Shown here in pieces: positions 28,768 through 37,709 of a stretch of 64,000 nt of DNA; the stretch's first letter is position 1, and each line of letters begins with the position of its first letter. The notes under the pieces were generated by a model. That model did not search any database. It saw nothing but the letters and a program-made list of their open reading frames with translations, and was not told where the DNA came from. The position numbers and the translations under genes are program-made. Source of the DNA: Candidatus Streptomyces philanthi (GTDB taxonomy: Bacteria > Actinomycetota > Actinomycetes > Streptomycetales > Streptomycetaceae); the NCBI GenBank assembly GCA_018114805.1, contig CP073042.1:372001-436000 (forward strand), given 5' to 3'.

Positions 28768-30207
28768 TCAGGTGATGTCGGGGAGGCCCCGCACGCCCGT
28801 CACGCGCAGCGCGTGCACCGTGTCGCGGTGGTGGTGCGCCGAGACCGCGCGGGCGGCTTCGAGCAGCGGGGCCAACAGCGCGGCGTGCCCGTCGGCCGCG
28901 ACCCGGGCCGCCTCCGAGCCGCCGCGCGCCCAGACCAGCACGGCGAGCAGCGCGACCACCAGTGGCAGGCACCCGGACGCGCCGAGCGCGCCGCCCACCT
29001 GCGCCACGTCGGCGACGGGCCGCGCGGCGCCCTGCCGCAGCAACAGCCGGCAGTACCGCTCGCGGCCGGCCGCGTCGAGCGCGGCGAGGGCGGCGGCGAG
29101 GCGGGGCGGTGGCAGGGAGGCGACCTCCCACAGCAGCGTCGCCACGTCGGCGTCGAGCCCCTCTGCCGCCAACGCCCTGATCAGCAGCGGGAGTCGCGCC
29201 GCGGGCCATCGGGCGCTCTCGCACAGCACCGCGTGCGCCGCGCCGCTGCTCCCGGCCCTCCGAAGCCGCGCCACCCGCGCCGCGACCCCGGCCACCACGC
29301 GCCGCTCGGCGAGCGGACCGACCACGGCCGGATCGGCGGCGGGCGGCTGGGCGACGGGCGGGGCGGCGGCGCGGGCGGCGCCGGCTGGGCCGGGGGCCTC
29401 CCCTACGGGAGCGGGCTCCGGGTTCTCGGGGGCGCGCCCCGCGTCCGCTGGCGACGCGCTGGCCTGGCCGCTCGCGGGAGCCTCGGCCGGGCCCGGAGCG
29501 GGGCCGAACGCGGGCCCGGCGGCCGGGGTCGGGGTCGGGGTCGAGAACGGGGCCGGATTCGGGGTCGAGGCCGGGTGCGGGCCCTGGGTGGGGATCGGGG
29601 CCTGGGCGGGGTCCGTCGCCGGGCTCGGCGGGGCCCTCCCGCGCGGGCGGGGCGGGGGCGAGGCGGGCGCGGAGTTCGGCGCAGCGCGCGCTCGCGCGGT
29701 GCCAGTCGTCCCAGGCCCAGGCGATGTCCGCGGCGTACTCCTCGCCGCCTCGCCGCCCCGCTGGCGGCGGGCGGCGTGCGCGGTGGCGACCAGTCGGCGC
29801 TGACGGCGACGCCCGCGGTCGCCCTCGGCCGTCATGGCGGCGAGCCGCTCGCGGAGCACGGCCCGGCTGCCGGGCCTGGCGTCGAAGGCGGCGGTCGCGG
29901 CCCGGTACAGCCACCGGGCCCGCTCGGTGGCGCTGTGCGCAGCCTCCGGGCCGCGCAGGGCGACCAGGTCGTGCAGGAGCGCCTCGACCACGCCCCAGGG
30001 CGGGATCTCGCGGCCATCGAGACAGTCGGCCAGCCCGCGCGGGTCGCGCTCGGCGAAGACCTCGTACCAGCCGGCGCGCGCGTCGAGCACCCGGGTCAAC
30101 GCGCGCAGGAACCGTGCCAGGGCGGCCACTTCCGTCAGCTCCGCCGGTTCGCCGGGCCCAGCCGGCTCGGCCGCGGCGCTCGGTTCGGGGTCGTCGGGGC
30201 GCCTCAT
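28768..30207 (-). CDS. hypothetical helical protein with Pro/Ala-rich centre (frame broken)
   Basis: I do not recognise this gene. ATG 30207 has a strong G-rich ribosome site (GGAGGGGGAGGG) just upstream. The N-terminal part (TEVAALARFLRALTRVLDAR ... EIPPWGVVEALLHDLVALRG) and the C-terminal part (AHAVLCESARWPAARLPLL, GLDADVATLLWEVASLPPPR, CRLLLRQGAARPVADVAQVG) look like helical repeat segments. Between them is a Pro/Ala/Gly-rich linker with a GGGGTC microsatellite near 29525-29543. A protein-like stretch (EYAADIAWAWDDWHRASARC) at about 29665-29750 sits in another frame, so two compensating frameshifts (near 29755 and somewhere in 29540-29640) are likely. A hydrophobic segment (GCLPLVVALLAVLVW) lies near the C terminus. 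Confidence 0.6.
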   Translation of the reverse strand: MRRPDDPEPSAAAEPAGPGEPAELTEVAALARFLRALTRVLDARAGWYEVFAERDPRGLADCLDGREIPPWGVVEALLHDLVALRGPEAAHSATERARWLYRAATAAFDARPGSRAVLRERLAAMTAEGDRGRRRQRRLVATAHAARRQRGGEAARSTPRTSPGPGTTGTARARAAPNSAPASPPPRPRGRAPPSPATDPAQAPIPTQGPHPASTPNPAPFSTPTPTPAAGPAFGPAPGPAEAPASGQASASPADAGRAPENPEPAPVGEAPGPAGAARAAAPPVAQPPAADPAVVGPLAERRVVAGVAARVARLRRAGSSGAAHAVLCESARWPAARLPLLIRALAAEGLDADVATLLWEVASLPPPRLAAALAALDAAGRERYCRLLLRQGAARPVADVAQVGGALGASGCLPLVVALLAVLVWARGGSEAARVAADGHAALLAPLLEAARAVSAHHHRDTVHALRVTGVRGLPDIT

Positions 30208-30441
30208 CCCTCCCCCTCCGTCGTGCCACCGGCGCGCCGTGGGGGCGCGAGCCGCGGCGGGGCCGCGGGGCGACGGTGGCATGAACAGCGCGTGCACGCC
30301 GGGTCGCTCCGGGCGGGGTTCCCCCACTCCCCCGCCGGGCGCGATCCGGTCACGCCGTGGCCCCTGGCGCGGGGCGCCTCCTGGCCCCGGTGCGGGGCGG
30401 CGCCGGCCGGGGGTCGCCGGCCGGCGCCGCCACTGGTGGCG

Positions 30442-32475
30442 TCAGCGCCCGGTGGGCGCCGTCCCGTGCGGGAAGACCACCTGGGCCGAGCCGCCGCCGC
30501 GCCGGTTCGTCTCGGCCGCGGCCAACCAGCCTCCGTCGGGCAGCCGTTGGACGCCGGTGGCGGCGCCGATCCCCCGGTTCTTGGTGAACCGGTGCCCGAG
30601 TGCTTCGAGTTCGGCCCGCAGCGGGCTGTTCCACAGGCCGGGTTCCAGCTCCGTCGTGGCGGTGTTGCGCTGGCTGGCGCGCGGCGCGGCGATCGCGTCC
30701 ACCAGCGGCAGGCAACGGTCGAAGTGGTTCAGCAGGGTCTGCGTCACCGTGGTGATGATGGTGGCCCCGCCGGGCGAGCCGAGCGGAGCGCGACCACCGG
30801 GCGCCCGTCCTCGAACACGATCGTCGGCGACATCGACGAGCGGGGCCGCTTGCCGGGCCCGGGCAGGTTCGGGTCGTGCACGCCCGGTGTGATGAGCGCG
30901 AAGGAGAAGTCCGTCAGCTCGTTGTTGAGCAGGAAGCCGCGCCCGGGCACCGTGATGCCGCTGCCGCCGGTCTGCTCGATCGTCAGGGTGTAGGCGACGA
31001 CGTTGCCCCACTTGTCGGCGACCGTCAGGTGCGTGGTGTCCCGGCCCTCGTACGGGGTGGGGCTCGCGGTGCCGGAGGCGTCGCAGCGCTTCGGGTGGCG
31101 CGGGTCGCCGGCCGGAAGCGGACTGGTCAGCGCCTTGTCGTCGCTGATCAGGCAGGCCCGCGCGTCGGCGAAGCGCTGTCCGAGCAACTGCCGGGTCGGC
31201 ACGTCCTCGAACGCCGGGTCGCCCACCCAGCGACCCCGGTCGGCGAAGGCGACCCGGCTGGCCTCGATGTAGCGCTGCAGGAACCGCTTCTCGCTCAGCC
31301 GCGCGTCGCCGCCGCTCCGCGCGGTCTTGCCGTCGCCGTGGGCGGCCGCGGCCTGGTCGGCGCTCGCGCCCTTGCCCGCCCGGCCGAGTTCGGCGCTCTC
31401 CAGGATGTTCAGCGCCTCGCCGACCGTGGTGCCGCCCGAGGAGGACGGGGCCATGCCGTACAGGTCCAGGCCCTTGTAGTGGGAGCGGCTCGGGGCCTGC
31501 GAGCGCGGGGCGTACGCGCGCAGGTCGGCCCGCGTCAGGTCGCCGGGCCGCACGGTGCGGTCGGCGTCCTTCGCGACCGGGGGCGTGCGCACCGTACGGA
31601 CGATGTCGCGGCCGATCGCGCCACGGTAGATGGCGTCCACGCCCTGCCGGGCCAGCACGTCGTAGGTGTTGGCCAGGTCGGGGTTGGTCAGCGTGCTGCC
31701 GACCTCGGGCAGCTTGCCGCCGGGCAGGAACAGCTTCGCGCTGGCCGGGAAGTCGGCGAAGCGCTCCTGGTTGTCGGCGATCTGGGAGCGGAACGTCTCG
31801 TCCACCGTGAAGCCGTCACGGGCCAGCCGCTGCGCGGGGCGCAGCACTTGACCGAGGGACCTAGTGCCCCAGCGGTCGAGCGCGGAGTCCCAGGTGGCCG
31901 CGGTGCCGGGGGTGCCGACGCCGAGCCCGCTGGTGACCGCCTCCTCGAACGGGATCGGTTTGCCGTTCTCCAGGAACAGGTCGCTGCCGGCGCGGCGCGG
32001 TCTCGCGGCCGTCGATGGTGGAGACCCGCTTGCGCTTGGCGTCGTAGTACACGAGGTACCCGCCGCCGACGCCCGCCGAGTATGGCTCGGTGACGCCCAG
32101 CGCCGCCGCGGTGGCCACCGCGGCGTCCACGGGCGTTGCCGCCGCGGCGCAGCACCTCGATGCCGGCGGCGGAGGCGTCCTGGTCGACGCTGGAGACCGC
32201 GCCGCCGTAGCCGACGGCCACCGGCGTCTTGCCGGGCGTGCCCGGCGGGGTGTGGGCGGGGCCCGCTGGCCGCGCCTCGTCCGCCGCACGGTCCGGCGCG
32301 TCGCCGGGCCCTCCGCGACGGCCGGCACGGAGCCGAGCGTGGTCAGCAGCGCCGCGGGCGCGGCCACCGCGGCCCAGCGGCGGGCGCGGGTGCCGCCACG
32401 GGACCGACCGGCGGCGGGCGGTAGAAGTCCCGGCGCGGTAGCGGTCGAGCGAAGCGACACGGCAGGGCGGACCAT
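30442..32475 (-). CDS. gamma-glutamyltransferase, exported (multiple frame breaks)
   Basis: Periplasmic/secreted GGT paralogue of about 675 residues. ATG 32475 has GGAGGT four bases upstream. A signal sequence follows (RRWAAVAAPAALLTTLGSVPAVAEG). Then PVAVGYGGAVSSVDQDASAA, GVGGGYLVYYDAKRKRVSTI, GMAPSSSGGTTVGEAL, EASRVAFADRGRWVGD, the catalytic-Thr site GRDTTHLTVADKWGNVVAYT, GFLLNNELTDFSF, GKRPRSSMSPTIV and LGSPGGATIITTVTQTLLNH. The frame must be changed at about 32306 (base lost), 32144 (extra C), 32002 (extra base) and 30785 (tandem CGCTC duplication, 5 bp). All pieces are collinear with one GGT, so one gene is annotated. Likely degrades gamma-glutamyl peptides. Confidence 0.85.
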
Positions 32476-32803
32476 CCTGACCTCCAAGCAGAAAGCGGGC
32501 GGCAGCGGCCGGGAGCCTACTCGCGCGGGGGAGCGCACGACAGTACGTACGAGGTACGCGTGTCCCCACGGGCGCCGGCGCACGCCACCCGTACGGAGAC
32601 GTTTGAGCACTCGCAGACCCGTGGAAACCGCCCCCGGGGCGGCCATCTGACGCCCCATCAGTGCTGCCCGCCACCGGACGCGGGCCGCTCCTCGGGCGCG
32701 GCCCGGCACAGGCCGCCCGCCGGCACAGCCCACCCCGCCGCGTTCGCCCTCCCCCAGCACAGGGCTCGAACACGTACCCGAACGGCGGCTACGATGCGGG
32801 GCC
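32476..32803. other. 328-bp divergent spacer
   Basis: Lies between the secreted GGT gene (-) and the hypothetical gene at 32804 (+), so it should hold both promoters. A partly symmetrical GTACGTACGAGGTACG element is seen near 32543. No gene is supported here. Confidence 0.4.
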
Positions 32804-33605
32804 ATGACTGACACCCCACTGGCATGGCAGTCCGTCGGCCTGGCCCTCGACCCCGGCGGCGCGGAGGCGGGTCTCATCGCCTCGGGAGCCGCCCTGGTCG
32901 TGGACCTGACGCTGGGTTGGCTGGCGCACACGGCGGTCGGCCGGCGCCGGCTGGTCGCGAGCGCGCCTTCTACGGGCTGCCCGAGGGGGCGGAGTGCGTA
33001 CTCGTCACCCACCGGGACACCACGGCCGCCAGCCAGTTGAGCATCCCCCGGCACGACGCGCTCGCGCTGCTCGGCCTGTCGTCGGTGGTGGAGAACTGCG
33101 GGGCGCACGCCGAGATCGCGCCGCACGACACCGGCTCCAGGGGTTCGGCGCGCGCACCGAGTTCTGCGTCGGCGACCCGGTCGCGCACCGCCGGCTGGCC
33201 GCCCACCTGGCCAACCTGCTCTCCGGCGTCACGGTGCGCGCGGGCGACGAGAACGGCGTGGACCGGGGGACCTTCGTCATCGGCGGCACGGGCTACCGGA
33301 TGGAGCCGGGGGCGGTGGAGTACGTGCTGCTCGCCCGGCTCACGGCGGGCGACGGTGACCGGCCGGTCTTCCTCGCGGCGGGCCAACGCCCGGTGGCGCA
33401 CCGGGCAGCCGTGCGACACCTGGTCCGCGCCCGCGCCCGGCTCGCGCGCGGGCGCGGACCGGACGGCTCGTTCTGCGTGCTGCTCAAGGTGGTCAACTCG
33501 CAGGCCTACGGGCCCGACGTGGTGGAGTTGGTGGCCGACCTGACGAAGGCGGCGCTGGCGCCCGGCGAGGCGAAGGGACACCGCGCGGCCAAGGGTGCCG
33601 AGTAG
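32804..33605 (+). CDS. hypothetical protein with N-terminal hydrophobic segment (frame broken)
   Basis: I do not recognise a named family. Three collinear pieces in three frames make one protein of about 266 residues: MTDTPLAWQSVGLALDPGGA with a hydrophobic stretch (LIASGAALVVDLTLGWLAHT), then AFYGLPEGAECVLVTHRDTT and HDALALLGLSSVVENCGAHA, then FCVGDPVAHRRLAAHLANLL, GTFVIGGTGYRMEPGAVEYV and GSFCVLLKVVNSQAYGPDVV. Breaks lie near 32967 and 33142. The last part looks like a small alpha/beta domain. No operon partner. Confidence 0.55.
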
Positions 33606-33665
33606 GCGCCACCGACCGTCCCGGCCCCCGTGTCCCCCGACGGTCCGCCACCCCGGCCCCGGCGC

Positions 33666-34416
33666 TCAGGGCCGACCGGCCCCCGGGCTGCCGCCTCCGG
33701 GCCGGGGGTCGCCGGGTCGGAGGTCACCGGATCGGGAACCGCCGGGCCGGGAGCCGCCGCCGGGGCCGCCGGGGGCCGGGCCGCCGCCCACGCCCGGCAG
33801 CAGCGTGCCCGGCTTCGCCTCGGCGACCTCCGCGGCGCCGACCTTGGGGTTGCGGCGCTGCCGCTCGGCCACCCAGTTGGCGAACCAGGACAGCAGCATG
33901 CACATGCCGATGTAGATCGGCGAGATGATCAACACCACCGGGATGAACGGCAGGTCGTAGTCGAGGTTGCCGGCGATGAGCTTGCCCGCTTGCAGGAACT
34001 CCTCGTAGGTGATGAGGAAGCCGAGCGCGGTGTCCTTGAGCGCCACCACGAGCTGACTGATGATCGCCGGCAACATGGCCCGCACGCCCTGCGGCACCAG
34101 GACGTGGCTCATGACGTGCGTCTTGCGCATGGCCAGCGAGTACGCGGCCTCGCGCTGGCCCCGGTCCACCGAGTTCACGCCGGTGCGGAAAACCTCGGCG
34201 AGCACCGAGCCATTATACAGCGTCAGCCCGGTGACCAGCGCGGGCAGCGGCTGCAGCTTGAGCGCCACGAAGACGAAGAAGATCATCACCAGCACGGGCA
34301 TGGCCCGGAAGAACACCACGAGCAGCGTGGCGAGCCAGCGCACCGGGCGGTGGTCGGACAGTCGCCCGGCGGCGGGTCCGTGGGCCGGGGATGTCGTAGA
34401 GGGCGGTGTGGGTCAT
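33666..34416 (-). pseudogene. gluD: glutamate-type ABC transporter permease GluD, internally deleted
   Basis: Second membrane permease of the polar-amino-acid importer. ATG 34416 overlaps the gluC stop (ATGA) and encodes MTHTALYDIPGPRTR, the expected GluD N terminus. The sequence then jumps to RRLSDHRPVRWLATLLVVFF in another frame, and the usual ~70-80 residues with the first transmembrane helices are missing. The rest is good: FFRAMPVLVMIFFVF, LYNGSVLAEVFRTGVNSVDR, QREAAYSLAMRKTHVM (EAA loop), LPAIISQLVVALKDTALG, PFIPVVLIISPIYIGMCMLL. The C terminus is an unusual Gly/Pro/Arg-rich tail. A deletion of roughly 200-240 bp near 34365 would explain it; real or assembly-derived is open. Confidence 0.8.
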
Positions 34417-35057
34417 CGCGGCACTCCCCAGCGCGCTTCCAGCACGTTGAAGATCGCGCTGATGGTCAGGGTCACGATCAGGTAGCCGACGGCGATCCAG
34501 ACGAAGGACCAGACGATGCTGTAGCCGAGTTCGTTCAGGGTCTTGTAGGTGCCGAGCAGTTCGGTGACGCTGAACGATCCGGCGATGGCCGAGTTCTTGG
34601 CCAGCGCGATCAGCGTGGAGCCGATCGGCGGGATCACCGAGCGGAACGCCTGCGGCATCACCACCGAGCCCAGCGTCTGGTCGAAGGTCAGGCCCAGGCT
34701 GCGCGCCGCCTCTCCCTGAACCACCGGCACGGTGTTGATGCCCGAGCGCACCGCCTCGCAGATGAAGGCCGAGGTGTAGCAGCCGAGCGCGAGCACCGCG
34801 AAGGTGGTGAACGGCAGCACCAGGCCGAAGCGCGGCAGGCCGAGCAGCACGGCGAAGAACAGCAGGGTGAGCGGGGTGTTGCGGAGCACCGTCACCCACA
34901 CGGTGCCGAAGACCCGCAGCGAGCCGACCGGCGCGACCCGGAAGGCGGCCATCACGATGCCGAGGCCCAGGGCGAGCAGCGAGGCGTAGCCGGTCAGCTC
35001 GACCGTGCCCAGCAGGCCCTTGCCGTACAGCGAGAAGTTCTCGGTCAACACGTCCAT
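34413..35057 (-). CDS. gluC: glutamate-type ABC transporter permease GluC
   Basis: Intact 214-residue inner-membrane permease of the HisM/GlnP (polar amino acid) class, with about five hydrophobic helices. EAA-loop region: INTVPVVQGEAARSLGLTFD then PQAFRSVIPPIGSTLIALAK. ATG 35057 has AGGAAGG seven bases upstream and overlaps the gluB 3' end by 13 bp. Part of the gluA-gluB-gluC-gluD operon on the - strand, the same order as actinobacterial glutamate uptake systems. Confidence 0.9.
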   Translation of the reverse strand: MDVLTENFSLYGKGLLGTVELTGYASLLALGLGIVMAAFRVAPVGSLRVFGTVWVTVLRNTPLTLLFFAVLLGLPRFGLVLPFTTFAVLALGCYTSAFICEAVRSGINTVPVVQGEAARSLGLTFDQTLGSVVMPQAFRSVIPPIGSTLIALAKNSAIAGSFSVTELLGTYKTLNELGYSIVWSFVWIAVGYLIVTLTISAIFNVLEARWGVPR

Positions 35058-36063
35058 GGCGCTGCCTTCCTCAACCCGCCGGGTAGCCGGTCGACGGCGG
35101 GCGGCTTCGGGGCGGGCACGCCGGACAGGCCCAGCGTCGCGTCGTACGCCTTCTTCCAGTCGCCGTTCTTCTGGTGCGCCTCGATGGCGTCGTCGAGCGC
35201 GAGGCGCAGCGCGTTGTCGCTCCGGGGCATGCCGATGCCGTACGGCTCCTTGGAGAACGGCCGCCCCGCCAGCTTGAGTTCGTCGGGCACCTTGGCGACG
35301 TAGCCCATCAGGATCGTGTCGTCGGCGGTCACCGCGTCCACCTGGTAGGTGAACAGGTTGTCGACGCAGATCGAGTACGCGTCGTAGGAGACCGGGTCGG
35401 CCTTGGGGTAGTCGGCCTCGATGCGCTGGAGCGGCGTCGAGCCGCCCGCCGAACACACCTTCCTGCCCGCCAGGTCGTTCGGGCCGTGGATGTCGTCCTC
35501 GTCGTGGCGCACCAGCAGCGACTGCCCGGCCTCGTAGTACGGGCCGGCGAAGCCAACCTGGCGCTTGCGCAGGTCGTTGATGGTGTAAGTGCCAACGTAG
35601 TAGTCGATCTGGCCGTTCTGCAGGGCCGTCTCGCGGTTGGCGGAGGCGACGGTGCGGAAGGTGACGCGCCGCGGGTCGAAGCCGAGCGAGGCGGCCATCA
35701 TCTTGGCGATCTCGATGTCGAACCCGCTGTAGCGACCGGTCGCCGGGTACTTCTCGCCCAGGTACGGCTGGTCCTCCTTGGCGCCGACCACCAGGCGCCC
35801 GCGGCGCTTGGCCTTGCGCCAGGTGGCGGACTCCGGGAGGTCGAAGTCCTCGACCACGCGGTAGCGCGGCAGCGCCTCGGGGCACGGCCCCTTGGCCGGC
35901 GGGCTGGCCTCCTTGCCGCAGCCGGCCGCGGCCAAGGCGAGGGCCGCGAGCACGGCGAGGGCGATCGCGCGCCGCCGCCGGGCCGGGCGCGGGATCGCGC
36001 GTCGGGCCGCGCACGGGGGGCGGTTGGGGGGGCGGGGGCTGGTTCGGGGGGGAGCTCGCGCAT
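35045..36063 (-). CDS. gluB: glutamate-type ABC transporter substrate-binding lipoprotein GluB (N-terminal frameshift)
   Basis: Extracellular solute-binding lipoprotein (SBP family 3). ATG 36063, 17 bp after the gluA stop, opens a short Pro-rich leader that loses frame within runs of C (about 36010-36050). The main frame then gives RRRRAIALAVLAALALAAAG and the lipobox Cys (AAAGCGKE). The mature domain has GRLVVGAKEDQPYLGEKYPA, YSGFDIEIAKMMAASLG, ETALQNGQIDYYVGTYTIND, AGPYYEAGQSLLV and VDAVTADDTILMGYV, matching glutamate/glutamine-binding proteins. The specificity call (glutamate) is by operon type. Confidence 0.88.
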
Positions 36064-36079
36064 GTCGGTGCCCGCCCGC

Positions 36080-36825
36080 TCAGTGCTTGAGGATCTTGGA
36101 GAGGAAGTCCCTGGCGCGCTCGCTGCGCGGCGCGCTGAAGAACTCCTCGGGCGAGCGGTCCTCCACGATGGCGCCGTCGGCCATGAACACCACCCGGTTC
36201 GCGGCCGATCGCGCGAAGCACATCTCGTGGGTGACGACCACCATCGTCATCCCCTCCTGGGCGAGCTGCCGCATCACCTCGAGGACCTCGTTGATCATCT
36301 CCGGGTCGAGGGCGGAGGTCGGCTCGTCGAAGAGCATCACCTTGGGGGTCCATCGCCAGCGCCCTGGCGATGGCGACGCGCTGCTGCTGACCGCCGGAGA
36401 GCTGGGCCGGGTACTTGTCGGCGTGGCGCGGCCAGCCCCACCCGCTCCAGCAGTTCCCGCGAGCGCCTGTCGGCCTGCTCCTTCTTCCGCTTCCTGACCT
36501 TGATCTGCGCCAGCGACACGTTGGCCAGCACGGTCTTGTGCGCGAAGAAGTTGAACGACTGGAAGACCATGCCGACCTCGGCGCGGAGCTGGGCGAGCGC
36601 CCTGCCCTCGGCCGGCAGCGGCGTGCCGCTCAGCGTGATCGTGCCGGACTCAATGCTCTCCAGGCGGTTGGTCGTCCGGCACAGCGTCGACTTGCCGGAG
36701 CCGGAGGGACCGATCACGACCACGACCTCCCCGCGGCCCACGGTGAGGTCGATGTCCCGCAGTACGTGCAGCTTGCCGTAGTACTTGTTGACGTCGCGCA
36801 GTTCGATCAGGGGATCGACGGCCAT
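36080..36825 (-). CDS. gluA: glutamate-type ABC transporter ATP-binding protein GluA (two frameshifts)
   Basis: ATPase of the polar-amino-acid importer, about 248 residues. Walker A GPSGSGKSTLCRTTNRLE at about 36685-36720, Q-loop VGMVFQSFNFFAHKTV, signature LSGGQQQRVAIARAL (in a second frame at about 36360-36410), Walker B and D-loop VMLFDEPTSALDPEM, H-loop VVVTHEMCFAR. Frame breaks: near 36430 (ggctggccgcgccac) and near 36349 (one C too many in gacccccaag). ATG 36825 starts the operon. A 217-bp spacer upstream separates it from the next gene. Confidence 0.9.
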
Positions 36826-37042
36826 ATGCAGCCCTACCCACTTTCAGGCGTGTCGAAGTCAAAGCAACCTATACATCCCCATAAGAGACATGGCGGATGA
36901 CACGCATGGTGGGGGCGATTGACGCCATTTAACGGTCACGGCGGATGGGCCTCAACGACGCCGGGGGCCGGCAGCGGCCACACCCCAAGGGCCGGCCGGG
37001 TCCGCCGCCTGCCCGCCCGGGTGGCGGACCCGGCCGTGCGTC

Positions 37043-37480
37043 TCAGCCCTCGTCCACCTCGGCGTAGAGCTGCGACAGCTCGGGGGCGCCGTCCTCCGCC
37101 CAGGCCAGCCCGACCGCCGCCACGTCGATCTCCCGGCCGTTGTCGAGCACCACCAGCGGGGTGCCGTCCGGGTCCAGCCGCCACTGGGCGCCCGGCACGG
37201 TCCGTACAATCACAGTGCCCAGGTACAGGCCCGCGTCGTTGCCCAGCCACGGCGACTCCTCGGGGTCGTCCCGCCAGCGGGGCTGCAACTGGTCGAGGGC
37301 TTCGAGGGAGGCGGGGGTGTCGTCCAGCTCGACGTTCTCCGACTCGGCGCGGGCCCGCAGCAGTTCGCACTCCGCGAGCAGTTCGGCCAGCCCTTCCCGC
37401 GCCGACCCGGCAGGCGGCCGTTCCGCTTCGCCCGTCGCGCCGTGCCGCTTGCGCCAGGGACCCAGGAAGGAGATGTTCAT
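37043..37480 (-). CDS. conserved small actinobacterial protein
   Basis: A 145-residue soluble protein: MNISFLGPWRKRHG at the start, then ECELLRARAESENVELDDTP, ASLEALDQLQPRWRDDPE, PWLGNDAGLYLGTVIVRTVP and GAPELSQLYAEVDEG at the end. It resembles a Streptomyces family of unknown function that I recall under a DUF label (DUF6278), but I am not certain of the number. No signal peptide. The acidic helix and compact alpha/beta C-terminal half suggest a cytoplasmic protein. It is divergent from the SGNH gene. Confidence 0.7.
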   Translation of the reverse strand: MNISFLGPWRKRHGATGEAERPPAGSAREGLAELLAECELLRARAESENVELDDTPASLEALDQLQPRWRDDPEESPWLGNDAGLYLGTVIVRTVPGAQWRLDPDGTPLVVLDNGREIDVAAVGLAWAEDGAPELSQLYAEVDEG

Positions 37481-37709
37481 ACCGTTCAGCGTCGCACCGA
37501 CCGGGGGGTGCGCACCACAGGCGCGCGGCAGTGGATGACGCTCGGCCGCCCGGCCGGCCGGGCCGGGCCCCGGACGCCCGGGGTTCCTGGGTTCCACGGG
37601 GCGGGCGTGACCCGTACGGCCGCCCCGCCAGCGCGCCTGCCAGCCCAACCGCCGCCGGGCCGCCGGTGATCAAGTAAGGGGACGCGCGTATTCGGTACCA
37701 GACCCCGCT

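Noticed and set aside
29500..29620. CRISPR-like or regulatory repeat
   Set aside because: Simple GGGGTC microsatellite within a proline-rich coding linker; no spacers.
32543..32565. GTACGTAC palindrome as attachment or operator site
   Set aside because: Short and imperfect; no integrase or regulator next to it.
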